A stretch of DNA of 64,000 nt. Source: JACVRW01 sp963821275. GTDB lineage: Bacteria; Actinomycetota; Thermoleophilia; Solirubrobacterales; Thermoleophilaceae. Within the stretch, counting starts at the first letter, position 1; each line of letters opens with the position of its first letter. Where the stretch lies: contig CAWGDF010000011.1 of the NCBI GenBank assembly GCA_963821275.1, forward strand, positions 310,001 to 374,000, written 5' to 3'. A program made the translations under genes and the position numbers. The notes under the pieces were generated by a model. That model worked only from the letters and a program-made list of their open reading frames with translations. It was not told the origin of the DNA and made no database searches. Positions 31,747 to 40,464 of this stretch are shown here, in pieces.

Positions 31747-32827
31747 AGTCCCTCTTGACGTCGCGCTCAATCGAGTGGTAGTGGGACCGGAACGGGCCGA
31801 TCCCCTTCTGCCTCGCGAGCTCAATCCAGACCCGGGGCCCGTGGATCCGCACGTACGCCCCGGGCGTGCTGGGGTCGGTGGACCCGGACCATGCGAGCTT
31901 GGTATTCGAGTACTGCTGCTTGTACGTGGCAATCTGCCGATTCGCCTGTCTGCGCGGCATGTCGCCGACGTACGACCGGATGGCGCGCGTGACGAGCTTC
32001 TGCTGTGGCTTCCCAAGGGTGCTTACCGTCACGCCCCGCTTGGCCGGGAACTGCCCGTCCTTCTGCGCGCCGACCAGCACGTCGTCGAAGCTCTGGCTCA
32101 GCCGCGCCCTCGCGCGCTGCCGCGCGTTGAGTGACCGGGCGGCGCCGAACAGTGCGGCGACCTCATTGACCATGGGCTGGTAGGTCTCGCCCTTGACCTT
32201 GAACGCCGTGGGCGGGTCGACGCCGATGAAATACGGCGTGTTGGAGACCGTCGCGCCACTGAACGTCATGTGCAGCGCGTAGTGGTGCCCGCCGAACTGG
32301 ACCGTCCACTTCTTGGACAGGGACGGCGTCCCGAAGAACGCGACGTAGTACAGGCCCGCGCCGTAGTCGACGATCGGCGCCGTGCCGCTCCCGTCCTGCT
32401 GCTCCTGCTTGAGGTACGCGTTGGCTTTGAGAACGGCGACCTCGTCGGCGTAGCCCTGCGAGCTCAGGATCGTGTCGAGCAGCGTCCGGAGCCTCGCCCG
32501 TTGGCCGGAGCTGAGGTCCTTGATCGCCACGCCATTACGAGCCACGAAGTTCGTCGGCAGGTTCGACCAGCCGCTCTTCTTCTGCGGCGAGTCGAACGAG
32601 TACTGCATGTCCGCACGCAATGAGGAGCTGAGCGACGCCCTGAACGCCCTCGCCGCATGCACCGCTCTGGCCGTCAACGATTTTCGTGCAGCGACTTTCG
32701 CAACAGCGGCGCTCTCACCCGTCGAAGCGTCCCCCGCCCCGGCCGGCGGGGCCGGGAGGACTTCTGCGACCACACCTGCAGCGATGATTCCCGCGAGGAG
32801 CGCCGGGAGCGCAAGACCCTTCAGCAT
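31730..32827 (-). CDS. DUF3500 family secreted protein
   Basis: A 365-residue protein with a signal (ALPALLAGIIAAGVVAEVLP). The DUF3500 domain includes SFDSPQKKSGWSNLPTNF, IKDLSSGQRARLRTLLDTIL, GLYYVAFFGTPSLSKKWTVQ, FGGHHYALHMTFSGATVSNT and a C-terminal GPFRSHYHSIERDVKRDYG. The several His residues in the GGHH and HYHSIERD motifs suggest a metal or hydrolase site. The gene overlaps HupE by 17 bases. The pairing suggests a shared role, perhaps metal or cell-envelope related (inference). Confidence 0.85.
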   Translation of the reverse strand: MLKGLALPALLAGIIAAGVVAEVLPAPPAGAGDASTGESAAVAKVAARKSLTARAVHAARAFRASLSSSLRADMQYSFDSPQKKSGWSNLPTNFVARNGVAIKDLSSGQRARLRTLLDTILSSQGYADEVAVLKANAYLKQEQQDGSGTAPIVDYGAGLYYVAFFGTPSLSKKWTVQFGGHHYALHMTFSGATVSNTPYFIGVDPPTAFKVKGETYQPMVNEVAALFGAARSLNARQRARARLSQSFDDVLVGAQKDGQFPAKRGVTVSTLGKPQQKLVTRAIRSYVGDMPRRQANRQIATYKQQYSNTKLAWSGSTDPSTPGAYVRIHGPRVWIELARQKGIGPFRSHYHSIERDVKRDYGAGT

Positions 32828-32935
32828 GCTGACCGGCCTTTCATGTCGGCGAGGTAGGGACCGAAGCGCCGGAACGTACCATCGGAGCGCGCCGAGAACT
32901 CCCCGACAGCCGCCTGGTCAGAACGCCGGACGAGC

Positions 32936-35047
32936 ATGGAAGGGGGTGGGAACGCGGCGCGCCTTGACATCGCGCTCGCACGCGTGCGATCGTCGGCCCC
33001 CCTGGGCGAGGCTTGCGGTGGCGGCCCCGGCACTCCGGGCGGCGACCTCGTCCAGCGGGCCGTCATGGGTGACCTGGAGCAACTCGCCGAGGATGTCCGC
33101 GCACGCGGCCTGGTAAACGTCTTCGCTGCGCGGGGAAGCGAGCTCGTCAGCTCGCCGAACGGCCGGCGCCTGATCGCGGGTGAGAACCTCCGTGAGCTCA
33201 TTCGTGCGGACCCTGAGCTTCGACCCTTCGCCGACGGCCCGGCGGCGCCCGAGCCGAGCCGGCTGACGCTTACGAGGCGCACGCTCCTCGCGCTCACCGC
33301 AGCCGGTCTACTCGAATCCGACGTCGCGACCTCGCACGCGGCGTCCATGCGTGAGGGCCGGCCCCGGTACGTCAAGCACCATCCGGACCTGCGGGAGGCC
33401 GACGGCAGCCCGGTGTGGTACGTCGATGCAGCGAAGTTCCGGAACTGGGGTCGAACGGTCCGCAACACGCCGGCGCTCACGTTCATGCCGCGCACCAAGC
33501 ACGGCGTCCGAGAGATCGTGAGATGGGCGTCGGCGAACAACAAGAGGGTCCGAGCGGCGGGCTATCGCCACAGCTGGTCGGACGTCTTCTCCGCCGACGG
33601 GCAGGTGCTCATCTCGATGCTGCCGCCCGAGCTCGTCGACACGCTTCCGGCAGCAGAGCCGCCTATCGATCCGGAGAACCAGTTGCAGGGGATCCGGCTG
33701 GTCGGAAGGGTCCGCGAGGATGGCGTCACGAAGGCGTTGTGCCGCATCGGCGCCGCGACGACCAACGAGCAGTTTCGCCGCTGGTGTCTATCCCAAAGCG
33801 GCGGCGCCTGGGCGTGGACTGTTCCGTTGAACGTCATCATGGTCGAGATCACCTGGGGCGGCAGCAATGCGCCGATCTGCCACGGCGCCGGCCTGCGGCA
33901 CAAGACGCTCAGCGACCTCGTCGTGGAGGTGGAGTTCGTCAACGCGCGTGGCCGATTGCAGACGGTGTCGGATCGGGCGCTCCTCAAGACGGCGGCGGGC
34001 TGCTTCGGGCTCCTCGGAATCGTCACCTCGCTGACGCTCAAGCTCGACCCGATGACGTATGCGGCGCTCCAGCCCGAATCTCCGCGGCTCGCGCTCGCGG
34101 TCCCACCGCCGCCCGGATTCCGCGTTCCGCGGGCGGTTGACATGCGCGACATCTCGCGGACCGATCTCAGACGGGCCAGGAGGCGCTTCGTCCGGCACTG
34201 CAAGCACGCCTACTACGCCGAGTGGTTCTGGTTTCCCTACCAGCAGAACGCGTGGGTGAACTGCTGGCGCAACGACGGTGCGCGCGAGGACGCACGGCCA
34301 TATCCCGGCGAAGAGGGGACGCGGGCGCAGCAGAGGGGGACGTCGCTCGTGCAATTGCTCACGGACACGGAGTGGCTAAAGCTGCCCGGCCGCACGCAGG
34401 CTGAGCTGTTCGGCTCCCTCGCGATGAGCACTCTGCCGAGCGACGTCTCCATCGTTACCCCGGTTATCGAGGCGCTGCACTTCCAGCGCGGCATCCACAA
34501 CTTCCGCGTGCGCGACATGGAGTTCGAGATCCCGATCCCCCCGCGCGCCGACGATCCCGCCCGCCCGGACTGGTCGATCTGCCAGCGCGCATGGTGGGAT
34601 GTCATTCGCAACGTCTACGAGCGAGCCGACGCACCAATGCGGGTGGCACTCGAGATGCGGATCATGGGCGGCTCGGGCATCACTATGGCGCCGCAGCACG
34701 GCAACAGGTTCGGCACGTGCTCGATAGAGGTCCTGACCCATCTGCGGACACCCGCCCGCGAGTGGAGGAAGTTCATGCAGGACATCACGAAGCTCTGGAT
34801 GTCCTACAAGGATTCCGACGGCCGGCCGCTCAACGTCCGCCCGCACTGGGCCAAGCAATGGCAGGGAATCACCTTCCGCGGCCGGCCCGCGGTCCGCCAC
34901 CTCCGGAAGCGGGCATACGCTGCGCGCATCCCGGAGTTCCGCGCCGGCCTGCATGCGATCGCCGAGCAAGGTGGCTACACGGCGAGGGACCTACGAATGT
35001 TCAGCAACCCGCTGCTCGACGACCTGTTCGGCGCAGTGTTCAAGTAG
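32936..35047 (+). CDS. Large FAD-binding oxidase (aldonolactone oxidase-like)
   Basis: A 703-residue protein. Residues 110-135 hold a Tat-like stretch (RLTLTRRTLLALTAAGLLES), unusually far from the N-terminus. The FAD-binding fold follows with FMPRTKHGVREIVRWASANN, RVRAAGYRHSWSDVF (about residues 200-215) and GSNAPICHGAGLRHKTLSDL. The C-terminal half has ALO-type features: EWFWFPYQQNAWVNCWRNDG and VRPHWAKQW near the end, the His-Trp-Lys arrangement of sugar-lactone oxidases. Substrate unknown. It is divergent from DUF3500-HupE across about 110 bases. Confidence 0.8.
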   Translation: MEGGGNAARLDIALARVRSSAPLGEACGGGPGTPGGDLVQRAVMGDLEQLAEDVRARGLVNVFAARGSELVSSPNGRRLIAGENLRELIRADPELRPFADGPAAPEPSRLTLTRRTLLALTAAGLLESDVATSHAASMREGRPRYVKHHPDLREADGSPVWYVDAAKFRNWGRTVRNTPALTFMPRTKHGVREIVRWASANNKRVRAAGYRHSWSDVFSADGQVLISMLPPELVDTLPAAEPPIDPENQLQGIRLVGRVREDGVTKALCRIGAATTNEQFRRWCLSQSGGAWAWTVPLNVIMVEITWGGSNAPICHGAGLRHKTLSDLVVEVEFVNARGRLQTVSDRALLKTAAGCFGLLGIVTSLTLKLDPMTYAALQPESPRLALAVPPPPGFRVPRAVDMRDISRTDLRRARRRFVRHCKHAYYAEWFWFPYQQNAWVNCWRNDGAREDARPYPGEEGTRAQQRGTSLVQLLTDTEWLKLPGRTQAELFGSLAMSTLPSDVSIVTPVIEALHFQRGIHNFRVRDMEFEIPIPPRADDPARPDWSICQRAWWDVIRNVYERADAPMRVALEMRIMGGSGITMAPQHGNRFGTCSIEVLTHLRTPAREWRKFMQDITKLWMSYKDSDGRPLNVRPHWAKQWQGITFRGRPAVRHLRKRAYAARIPEFRAGLHAIAEQGGYTARDLRMFSNPLLDDLFGAVFK

Positions 35048-35166
35048 CACACGGGCGTGAGGCTCGAGCCGCGGTCCGCCGAGCTGCTCGCGCCCGCAAG
35101 TCGCGCGAAGCGGCAGTGGCCCCGCGGTGCGGCAGGTTCGTCCGGGCTGGTCTAGAAATCCATGGG

Positions 35167-35421
35167 GTGCCCTACGTCTACCTGCTGAAGTGCGCGGACG
35201 ACAGCCTCTACTGCGGTTGGACGACCGACCTCGCTCGACGACTGGCCGCGCACCAAGCCGGAACGGCGAGCCGCTACACCCGGAGCCGTCTGCCGGTGGA
35301 GCTGGCCACGGTCCTCGCGGTCGCGGACCGCCCAGCCGCGCTTCGCCAAGAGGCCCGCATCAAGCGGCTTCCACGAGAGGCCAAGCTGAGACTCGTGCAG
35401 GACACCCACCAGAGGCAGTAG
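35167..35421 (+). CDS. GIY-YIG nuclease-family protein
   Basis: An 84-residue GIY-YIG domain: VPYVYLLKCADDSLYCGWTT carries the YVYLL...YCGWT version of GIY-YIG, R in DLARRLAAHQAG, and LPVELATVLAVADRPAALRQ EARIKRL with the Glu of the catalytic helix. It is the UPF0213/YhbQ-like subgroup. The GTG start at 35167 is chosen from the conserved opening; no strong ribosome binding site is visible. Function in DNA repair is assumed for the family but not proven. Confidence 0.85.
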   Translation: MPYVYLLKCADDSLYCGWTTDLARRLAAHQAGTASRYTRSRLPVELATVLAVADRPAALRQEARIKRLPREAKLRLVQDTHQRQ

Positions 35422-35505
35422 TCCCGGCCGGTGCCATCGCTTGACGGGCGGCGAGCGTCGGGCTTGGGATGGGCCCGTTCGGCCGCGTATGCTCCCGCGT
35501 CCGCG

Positions 35506-36150
35506 ATGGCGCTCGTCAAGACCCAGATCACTCAGGAGGTAGCCGAGTACCTCGTCCGCCATTCCCGACCGGATGCGGTCCTCGAGCGCGTGGCCCGCGA
35601 GACCGCGGAAATGCCCGGTGCCGAGATGGCGACCACTCCCGACGAGGCGGCGCTCTTGACGATGCTCGCCCGGTTGGTCGGCGCCAATCAGGCGCTTGAA
35701 CTCGGGACCTTCACGGGCTACGGAGCGATCTCGATCGCGCGCGGACTGGCGGACCGTGGCCGGCTGACGTGTCTGGAGCTCGAGGAGAAGTACGCGGCGA
35801 TCGCGCGCCGCAATCTCTTGGACGCCGGCGTTGCCGACCGGGTGGAGATCATTGTCGGACCGGCCCTGGAGTCGCTGCGCGCTATGCCCCCCGAGCCGAC
35901 CTTCGACTACGTCTTTCTCGACGCGGACAAGACCGGCTACCCCGACTACTACGAGGAGCTCGTCCCGCGCCTGCTGCCGGGAGGGCTGCTCCTGATCGAC
36001 AACGTGCTGCTCCGTGGCCGGGTCACGAACCCGCAGAACGAGCGTGACCGCGCCATCGCCGAGCTCAACGAACGCGTGATGGCCGACGAGCGCGTCGACA
36101 GCGTGATGGTCCTCGTAGCCGACGGGCTCACCTTTGTGCGCCGCCGCTGA
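35506..36150 (+). CDS. O-methyltransferase (CCoAOMT-like class I MTase)
   Basis: A 214-residue methyltransferase: KTQITQEVAEYLVRHSRPDA opening, SAM motif LELGTFTGYGAISIARGLAD, LTCLELEEKYAAIARRNLLD, the metal/catalytic region FDYVFLDADKTGYPDYYEEL and LIDNVLLRGRVTNPQNERDR, all in family order. It transfers methyl groups to catechol-like hydroxyls using a divalent metal. The ATG at 35506 follows a TATGCT hexamer after 12 nt. Confidence 0.9.
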   Translation: MALVKTQITQEVAEYLVRHSRPDAVLERVARETAEMPGAEMATTPDEAALLTMLARLVGANQALELGTFTGYGAISIARGLADRGRLTCLELEEKYAAIARRNLLDAGVADRVEIIVGPALESLRAMPPEPTFDYVFLDADKTGYPDYYEELVPRLLPGGLLLIDNVLLRGRVTNPQNERDRAIAELNERVMADERVDSVMVLVADGLTFVRRR

Positions 36151-36296
36151 CCGGCGGAACATGATGGGTTCACCAATCAGCTGCCCCCCGGCGCTTCGGG
36201 ATGGGGCCAACGGGGGATCGAGCGCTCGAGCCGGGCGCTGGCAGCACAGCCGCGATTAGTTTCCCGGCGCGGGGCCGGTCATAGGCTTGAGAACCC

Positions 36297-36313
36297 GCGG
36301 CCGCAGCGGCCGC
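36297..36313 (+). promoter_or_regulatory. Palindromic 5' leader element
   Basis: GCGGCCGC-A-GCGGCCGC lies in the 5' leader of the reductase gene at 36330, between a TAGGCT hexamer (about 36272) and the GAGGAGG site. It would fold into a short stable stem upstream of the ribosome binding site. Confidence 0.4.
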
Positions 36314-36329
36314 CTACTGAGGAGGCGCG

Positions 36330-36977
36330 ATGAGCAAGCTTAGGTGTCATATCTCGATCTCGCTGGACGGTTTCGTCGCCGGCCCGAACCAGAGCGAGGA
36401 GAACCCGCTCGGCGAGGGCGGCGAGCGGCTCCACGATTGGGTGGTTCCGCTGGCATCCTGGCGCCAATCCCACGGCAAGCAGGGCGGCGAGGTGAACGAG
36501 AGCACACGGGTATCCGAGGAATCGGTCGAGAACATCGGGGCCGGCGTGATGGGTCGAAACATGTTCGGCCCGATCGGCGGTGGGGCCTGGGGCGACGAGC
36601 AGTGGACGGGCTGGTGGGGCGACGACCCTCCCTACCACTACCCCGTGTTCATTCTCACCCATCACCCGCGTGATCCCGTGGAGATGGAGGGAGGGACCAC
36701 GTTCCACTTCGTCACGGACGGAATCGAGTCCGCGCTCGACCAGGCAAGGGAGGCCGCCGGCGGCAAAGACGTCATGCTTTGGGGCGGCGGCCAGGTCGCG
36801 CAGCAGTACCTGGCAGCGGGACTGCTGGACGAACTTGAGCTCCACGTCGTGCCGGTGGTGCTCGGCGACGGTGCTCGCCTCTTCGACAACCTCGGGGACG
36901 CGGGGGTGCAGCTCGAGCAGGTCCGGGCCGTCGAGGCGCCCGGCGTCACCCACCTCAAGTACAGGGTGGTGACATGA
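36330..36977 (+). CDS. Dihydrofolate reductase-like (RibD C-terminal domain) protein
   Basis: A 215-residue protein: KLRCHISISLDGFVAGPNQS, WGDEQWTGWWGDDPPYHYPV, FILTHHPRDPVEMEGGTTFH, VMLWGGGQVAQQYLAAGLLD and LHVVPVVLGDGARLFDNLGD, the full family order including the LGDG motif missing from the broken copy at 18511. GAGGAGG precedes the ATG by about 7 nt. NADPH-dependent reduction is inferred from the fold; the substrate is unknown. Confidence 0.85.
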   Translation: MSKLRCHISISLDGFVAGPNQSEENPLGEGGERLHDWVVPLASWRQSHGKQGGEVNESTRVSEESVENIGAGVMGRNMFGPIGGGAWGDEQWTGWWGDDPPYHYPVFILTHHPRDPVEMEGGTTFHFVTDGIESALDQAREAAGGKDVMLWGGGQVAQQYLAAGLLDELELHVVPVVLGDGARLFDNLGDAGVQLEQVRAVEAPGVTHLKYRVVT

Positions 36978-37056
36978 AACGGGTCGCCGAACCGCCGCGA
37001 ATCTCAGCGAGCGGTTCGACGTCGGACGTCGCCCGTTCTGACAGGCTGCGTTCTGT

Positions 37057-37458
37057 TCAGCCGATGGATTCGAGCAAGTCGTTGCATGCCTGCTCGCAGC
37101 GGCTGCACACCTGGGCGCAAATGCGGCAGTGCTCGTGGTGCTCGGCGTGGCGCTCGCACTCTTTGCGACAGGCGCTGCATGTCACGACGCACGCCTCAAC
37201 CGCTGCGCGAACAACACCGACGTCGGGTGCGGTCTGGCGGGTCACGATGCGGCCGGTGGACTCGCACAGGTCGGCGCAGTCGAGACAAAGGCGAATGCAG
37301 CGCACCAACTCCTGAGGGTCGCTCTCGCCGAGATCGGCATCAGCGCAGCTCGTACACGTGGCGGCGCAGTCGATGCAGGCCTCGATACAGCGCACCACCA
37401 CATCGCGATCGCGGCTGGCTGGCTGCGGATGTGTCTCGAGCATCTCTCGAATCGTCAC
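37057..37458 (-). CDS. Four-helix-bundle copper-binding protein (Csp/DUF326-like)
   Basis: A 133-residue protein with 18 cysteines arranged along four helices (RCIEACIDCAATCTSC, RCIRLCLDCADLC, EACVVTCSACRKEC, HCRICAQVCSRCEQAC), the hallmark of Csp-type copper-storage bundles and DUF326. There is no Tat signal, so it is a cytosolic form. It would bind many Cu(I) ions in its core. The GTG start has AAAGGAGG 4 nt upstream. A possible 37-residue protein precedes it on the same strand. Confidence 0.9.
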   Translation of the reverse strand: MTIREMLETHPQPASRDRDVVVRCIEACIDCAATCTSCADADLGESDPQELVRCIRLCLDCADLCESTGRIVTRQTAPDVGVVRAAVEACVVTCSACRKECERHAEHHEHCRICAQVCSRCEQACNDLLESIG

Positions 37459-37508
37459 TTTTCCTCCTTTAGACGTCGCGGGGGCGAGATGGAGGATGAC
37501 TGCCGCGT

Positions 37509-37622
37509 TCAGTCCGGGTATTCGTCCTTGCGCCAGGCGCGAGGCTCCTCAGGCTCCGGCTTCGGGGTTCGCGCCAGCAGGAACGAGTGGTACGGCGCGA
37601 CGAACGGGTCGGGCGCCGACAC
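37509..37622 (-). CDS. Possible small protein or C-terminal relic, 37 residues
   Basis: GTG at 37622 opens SAPDPFVAPYHSFLLARTPK followed by PEPEEPRAWRKDEYPD and a stop. The residue composition is protein-like and the frame is open further upstream (KARGQYHTYT) without a start codon, so it may be the tail of a lost longer gene. No family recognised. Confidence 0.3.
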   Translation of the reverse strand: MSAPDPFVAPYHSFLLARTPKPEPEEPRAWRKDEYPD

Positions 37623-37821
37623 TGTGTAGGTGTGGTATTGCCCTCGGGCTTTGTGTGCCTCCTTCGGCGGTTGCTCACCTCAGCCTAGGCAGCTCTTTGA
37701 TCGTTGGTAGCTGGCTGTCGAGTCCCCTGTGTCAAGACCGGTGCGCAGCGCCAAATTTCATCGATGCCCCCACGTTCGTGCGCCTCCGCCCATCGCGCAA
37801 CGGAGGAGGCGCGCAGCGCCC

Positions 37822-38625
37822 TCAGCGCCGCCGCGGACAGCTCCGCAGTTCTCGCAACCGCGCCGTGCTCTCGGCATCAGCGGGCAGGAAGGTCTCGATG
37901 GCGAGGTTCGCGGCCGTGACCTCCAGCGGCGCCCCGAGGGTGGCAATGATCGTGAAGAGGCTGACGTCGCCGAGCGGCGTGCGCAGGTCGAGCGAGACGA
38001 CCGGCTGCGTCGCCGGCGCGTCGGGCGGCTCGGGCGGGAGGTAGGCCTCGACCTCGTCAATCAGCTCGCCGAGCGCCTCGTCCGCGTCGTCGCGGCTCCT
38101 GCGCTTCAGCTGGTGGATCAGCGGGGCGTTGCAGGCCGCGGTCATCGACGAGATGCTCGGCAAACCGCCCGGGTGGACGGCGAGGCGGAGCATGTTGATC
38201 GGCGGCTCGAGCAGGGCCGGGTCGATCCCGTCCCAGAGCAGGGACGCGGCGCGATTGGCCTCGATCAGGTTCCAGAGCCCGTCGACGATCAACGCCGGGT
38301 TCGGCTCGTGGGCCTCGAGCAGCCGCGTCAACGACTCGCGCAGCGGCTGCATCACCGCTCCGTCGTAGGGCGACTCGAGGTACGGCGGTGCGAAGCCCCC
38401 GGCGAGCAGCAGCCGGTTTCGCTCGGCGATCGGCAGGTCGAGCTGTTGGGCGAGGTGGATGAGCAGCTGGCGGCTGGGGCGCGAGCGGCCGGTCTCGACG
38501 AAGCTGAGGTGCTTGGTCGAGAGGTTCGCGTCGAGGGCCAGCTCGAGCTGGCTGAGCCGCCGCCGGGTGCGCCAGAAGCGGATCAGCTGACCGGCGGTCC
38601 GCGGCTCCTCCACGGTCTCGATCAT
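37822..38625 (-). CDS. XRE-family regulator with MmyB-like domain
   Basis: A 267-residue regulator. Residues 8-70 form an XRE helix-turn-helix (LIRFWRTRRRLSQLELALDA NLSTKHLSFVETGRSRPSRQ). The remainder (LLEAHEPNPALIVDGLWNLI, NMLRLAVHPGG, PVVSLDLRTPLGDVSLFTII) is the PAS-like ligand domain of MmyB-type regulators common in actinomycetes. I chose the ATG at 38625. Its upstream region holds the inverted repeat CATTACCTC/GAGGTAATG, a probable operator. Confidence 0.9.
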   Translation of the reverse strand: MIETVEEPRTAGQLIRFWRTRRRLSQLELALDANLSTKHLSFVETGRSRPSRQLLIHLAQQLDLPIAERNRLLLAGGFAPPYLESPYDGAVMQPLRESLTRLLEAHEPNPALIVDGLWNLIEANRAASLLWDGIDPALLEPPINMLRLAVHPGGLPSISSMTAACNAPLIHQLKRRSRDDADEALGELIDEVEAYLPPEPPDAPATQPVVSLDLRTPLGDVSLFTIIATLGAPLEVTAANLAIETFLPADAESTARLRELRSCPRRR

Positions 38626-38662
38626 CAACCAGAGCAACGCTAGCGATCGGCCGGTGCCCGCT

Positions 38663-38709
38663 CATTACCTCTCAGGTGAAGGCGCGCGCGCTTTACACGC
38701 GAGGTAATG
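38663..38709. promoter_or_regulatory. Inverted repeat, probable XRE operator
   Basis: CATTACCTC (38663-38671) and GAGGTAATG (38701-38709) are perfect inverted repeats 29 bases apart, in the intergenic region between the XRE gene and the SnoaL relic. A second small inverted repeat ACCT-CTC-AGGT overlaps the first arm. Confidence 0.55.
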
Positions 38710-38772
38710 GACTTCGCGTCGTTGCTCGGCCACGGTTGAGCGATGAACGCAGCAACACGAACGAGGAGCGTG

Positions 38773-39203
38773 ATGGACAGCGTCAAGGAGCTGGTCGACC
38801 GCTACACGGCGATCTGGAACGAGCCCGACCCCGACCGCCGTCGACAAGGCGTCGCCCAACTTTGGAGCGAGGACGCGGTGCAGATCCTTGAGCCACCGCA
38901 AGAGGTGCGAGAGGCGGCCGCGGGCCTCGAGGTGACGCCGACCTTCCAGGCCCGCGGCCACCGTGAGCTCGAGGCCAGGGTCACGCGAGCGTACGAGGAG
39001 TTCGTCGCCACGGCAGGCAACTCATTCAGACGACAGGACCAAGGGTCAGACCACAGGACCACGGGACGAGGCTTGCGGATGTCGTCACGTGGCGTTGGGA
39101 GATGGTCACCAACACGGGCGAGGTCGCCGGCGGGGGGCTCGAGTTCGTGGTCCTCGCCGCCGACGGTCGGATCCAGACGGACTACCAATTCATCGGGACA
39201 TGA
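38773..39203 (+). pseudogene. SnoaL/NTF2-like protein, frameshifted by local duplication
   Basis: The ATG at 38773 (GAGGAG upstream) opens VKELVDRYTAIWNEPDPDRR and RGHRELEARVTRAYEEFVAT. After about 39030 the sequence ADVVTWRWEMVTNTGEVAGG ... IQTDYQFIGT, the normal second half of the family, lies in another frame. Between them acaggacca repeats with a 20-bp period, so a 20-bp tandem duplication is the probable cause of the shift. Confidence 0.6.
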
Positions 39204-39351
39204 GCGCTCGGGCGCCGGGCACTCTCGGTCCTCGCGCATTGCGCAAGCCCGGGCGCCTCGTGCTTCCCACGCCGTTGGCGAGGCGCATGCCGCGATCCCC
39301 GTCGGCGTGGACCGACTCCCGCACCGGCACCGCTGAAGGCCGAGCCCGTCG

Positions 39352-40359
39352 CTAGCCGAAGGTGAAGACGTACGCCTCGACGCCCGCATCGAGGAATGCG
39401 ACCTCGAACGTGCGGTCTGTGATCGACCCGGGCTCGCGCACCAGCTGATAGAGCCGTGGCTGGACCAGCGTTCCCCGGCCCTCCTCGTCGACGTCCAGCC
39501 CGTGGGCTGCGCCGGGCGCTTCGCCGTCGACCAACACGCGGAACGGGACGGCCGTGCCCGCCCGCGAGCGCAGGACGAGATGGACATCGCGCGCATGGAA
39601 GCGGAAGGCGATTCGCCCCCCGGCTTCGTTCAGCACGCTCGCCCGTTCCTCGATCGTCCAGTTCCCGGCCAGGGCCCAGGTGTTGAGCTGCAACGACTCG
39701 GGCGCGACGTAGCTGCGAGGCTCGTCGTACGCGACACCGTCGGGAGAGTCGAGGTTCTGCCCCTGGGCGTAGCCGAGGTAGGTCTCGGGAGAGCGCAGGT
39801 TCGTCCAGTCGGCTTGCGCCTCGAATCCGTCGGGCGCGACAGAGACGAGCTCGTTATCGATGCCCTCGCCCGCGCCCTCGCGCAGCAGGTGCTGGATCAT
39901 CCACTCGCCTTCGTCGTACTCGCCCTCCCCGAAGTGGTGGTACCGGATCCGGCCCTCCGCGTCTGCGAGGTAGACGGCCGGCCAATACCGGTTGGCGAAG
40001 GCGCTCCACACCCCGTAGTCGCTGTCGAGCGCGATCGGGTACTCGACTCTCATGGCCTCCGCGGCCTCGCGGACGTTCTCGACCTCGCGCTCGAACGGGA
40101 ACTCGGGCGTATGGACGCCGATGACGACGAGCCCCACGTTGCGGTATCTCGCCGCCCACGCGCGCACGAAGGCCAGCGTCCGGAGCCAGTTGATGCAGGT
40201 GTACGTCCAGAAATCGACGAGAACGACCCTCCCACGCAGCTCCGCCGGAGTGAGAGGCGACGAATTCAGCCAGCCTGTCGCCCCGTCGAAACCCGGGAGG
40301 TGACCCTCGATCGGCAACGCGGCCGTGCGCGGATGGCGGCGCGCGCCGAAGAGGCTCAC
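39352..40359 (-). CDS. Thioredoxin-fold protein (TlpA/DipZ C-terminal-like)
   Basis: A 335-residue protein. Residues 15-170 are a thioredoxin fold with the active-site region DFWTYTCINWLRTLAFVRAW: one Cys is present but the second position of CxxC is Trp (CINW), a variant known in this family but excluding normal dithiol exchange. The C-terminal domain (NWTIEERASVLNEAGGRIAF, VLVDGEAPGAAHGLDVDEEG, FEVAFLDAGVEAYVFTFG) is a carbohydrate-binding-like beta sandwich seen in DipZ-related proteins. GTG start. Probably cytoplasmic, as no signal is seen. Confidence 0.8.
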   Translation of the reverse strand: MSLFGARRHPRTAALPIEGHLPGFDGATGWLNSSPLTPAELRGRVVLVDFWTYTCINWLRTLAFVRAWAARYRNVGLVVIGVHTPEFPFEREVENVREAAEAMRVEYPIALDSDYGVWSAFANRYWPAVYLADAEGRIRYHHFGEGEYDEGEWMIQHLLREGAGEGIDNELVSVAPDGFEAQADWTNLRSPETYLGYAQGQNLDSPDGVAYDEPRSYVAPESLQLNTWALAGNWTIEERASVLNEAGGRIAFRFHARDVHLVLRSRAGTAVPFRVLVDGEAPGAAHGLDVDEEGRGTLVQPRLYQLVREPGSITDRTFEVAFLDAGVEAYVFTFG

Positions 40360-40464
40360 GTCCCGCGACCTCCGGCTTGGAGGACGGCCTCCGCGGAAGC
40401 CTGCGGAAGGTTGTGTCCGATGCCGCCCCGATCGTCCGGTGCGAATACGCGCACAATGGCGTCG

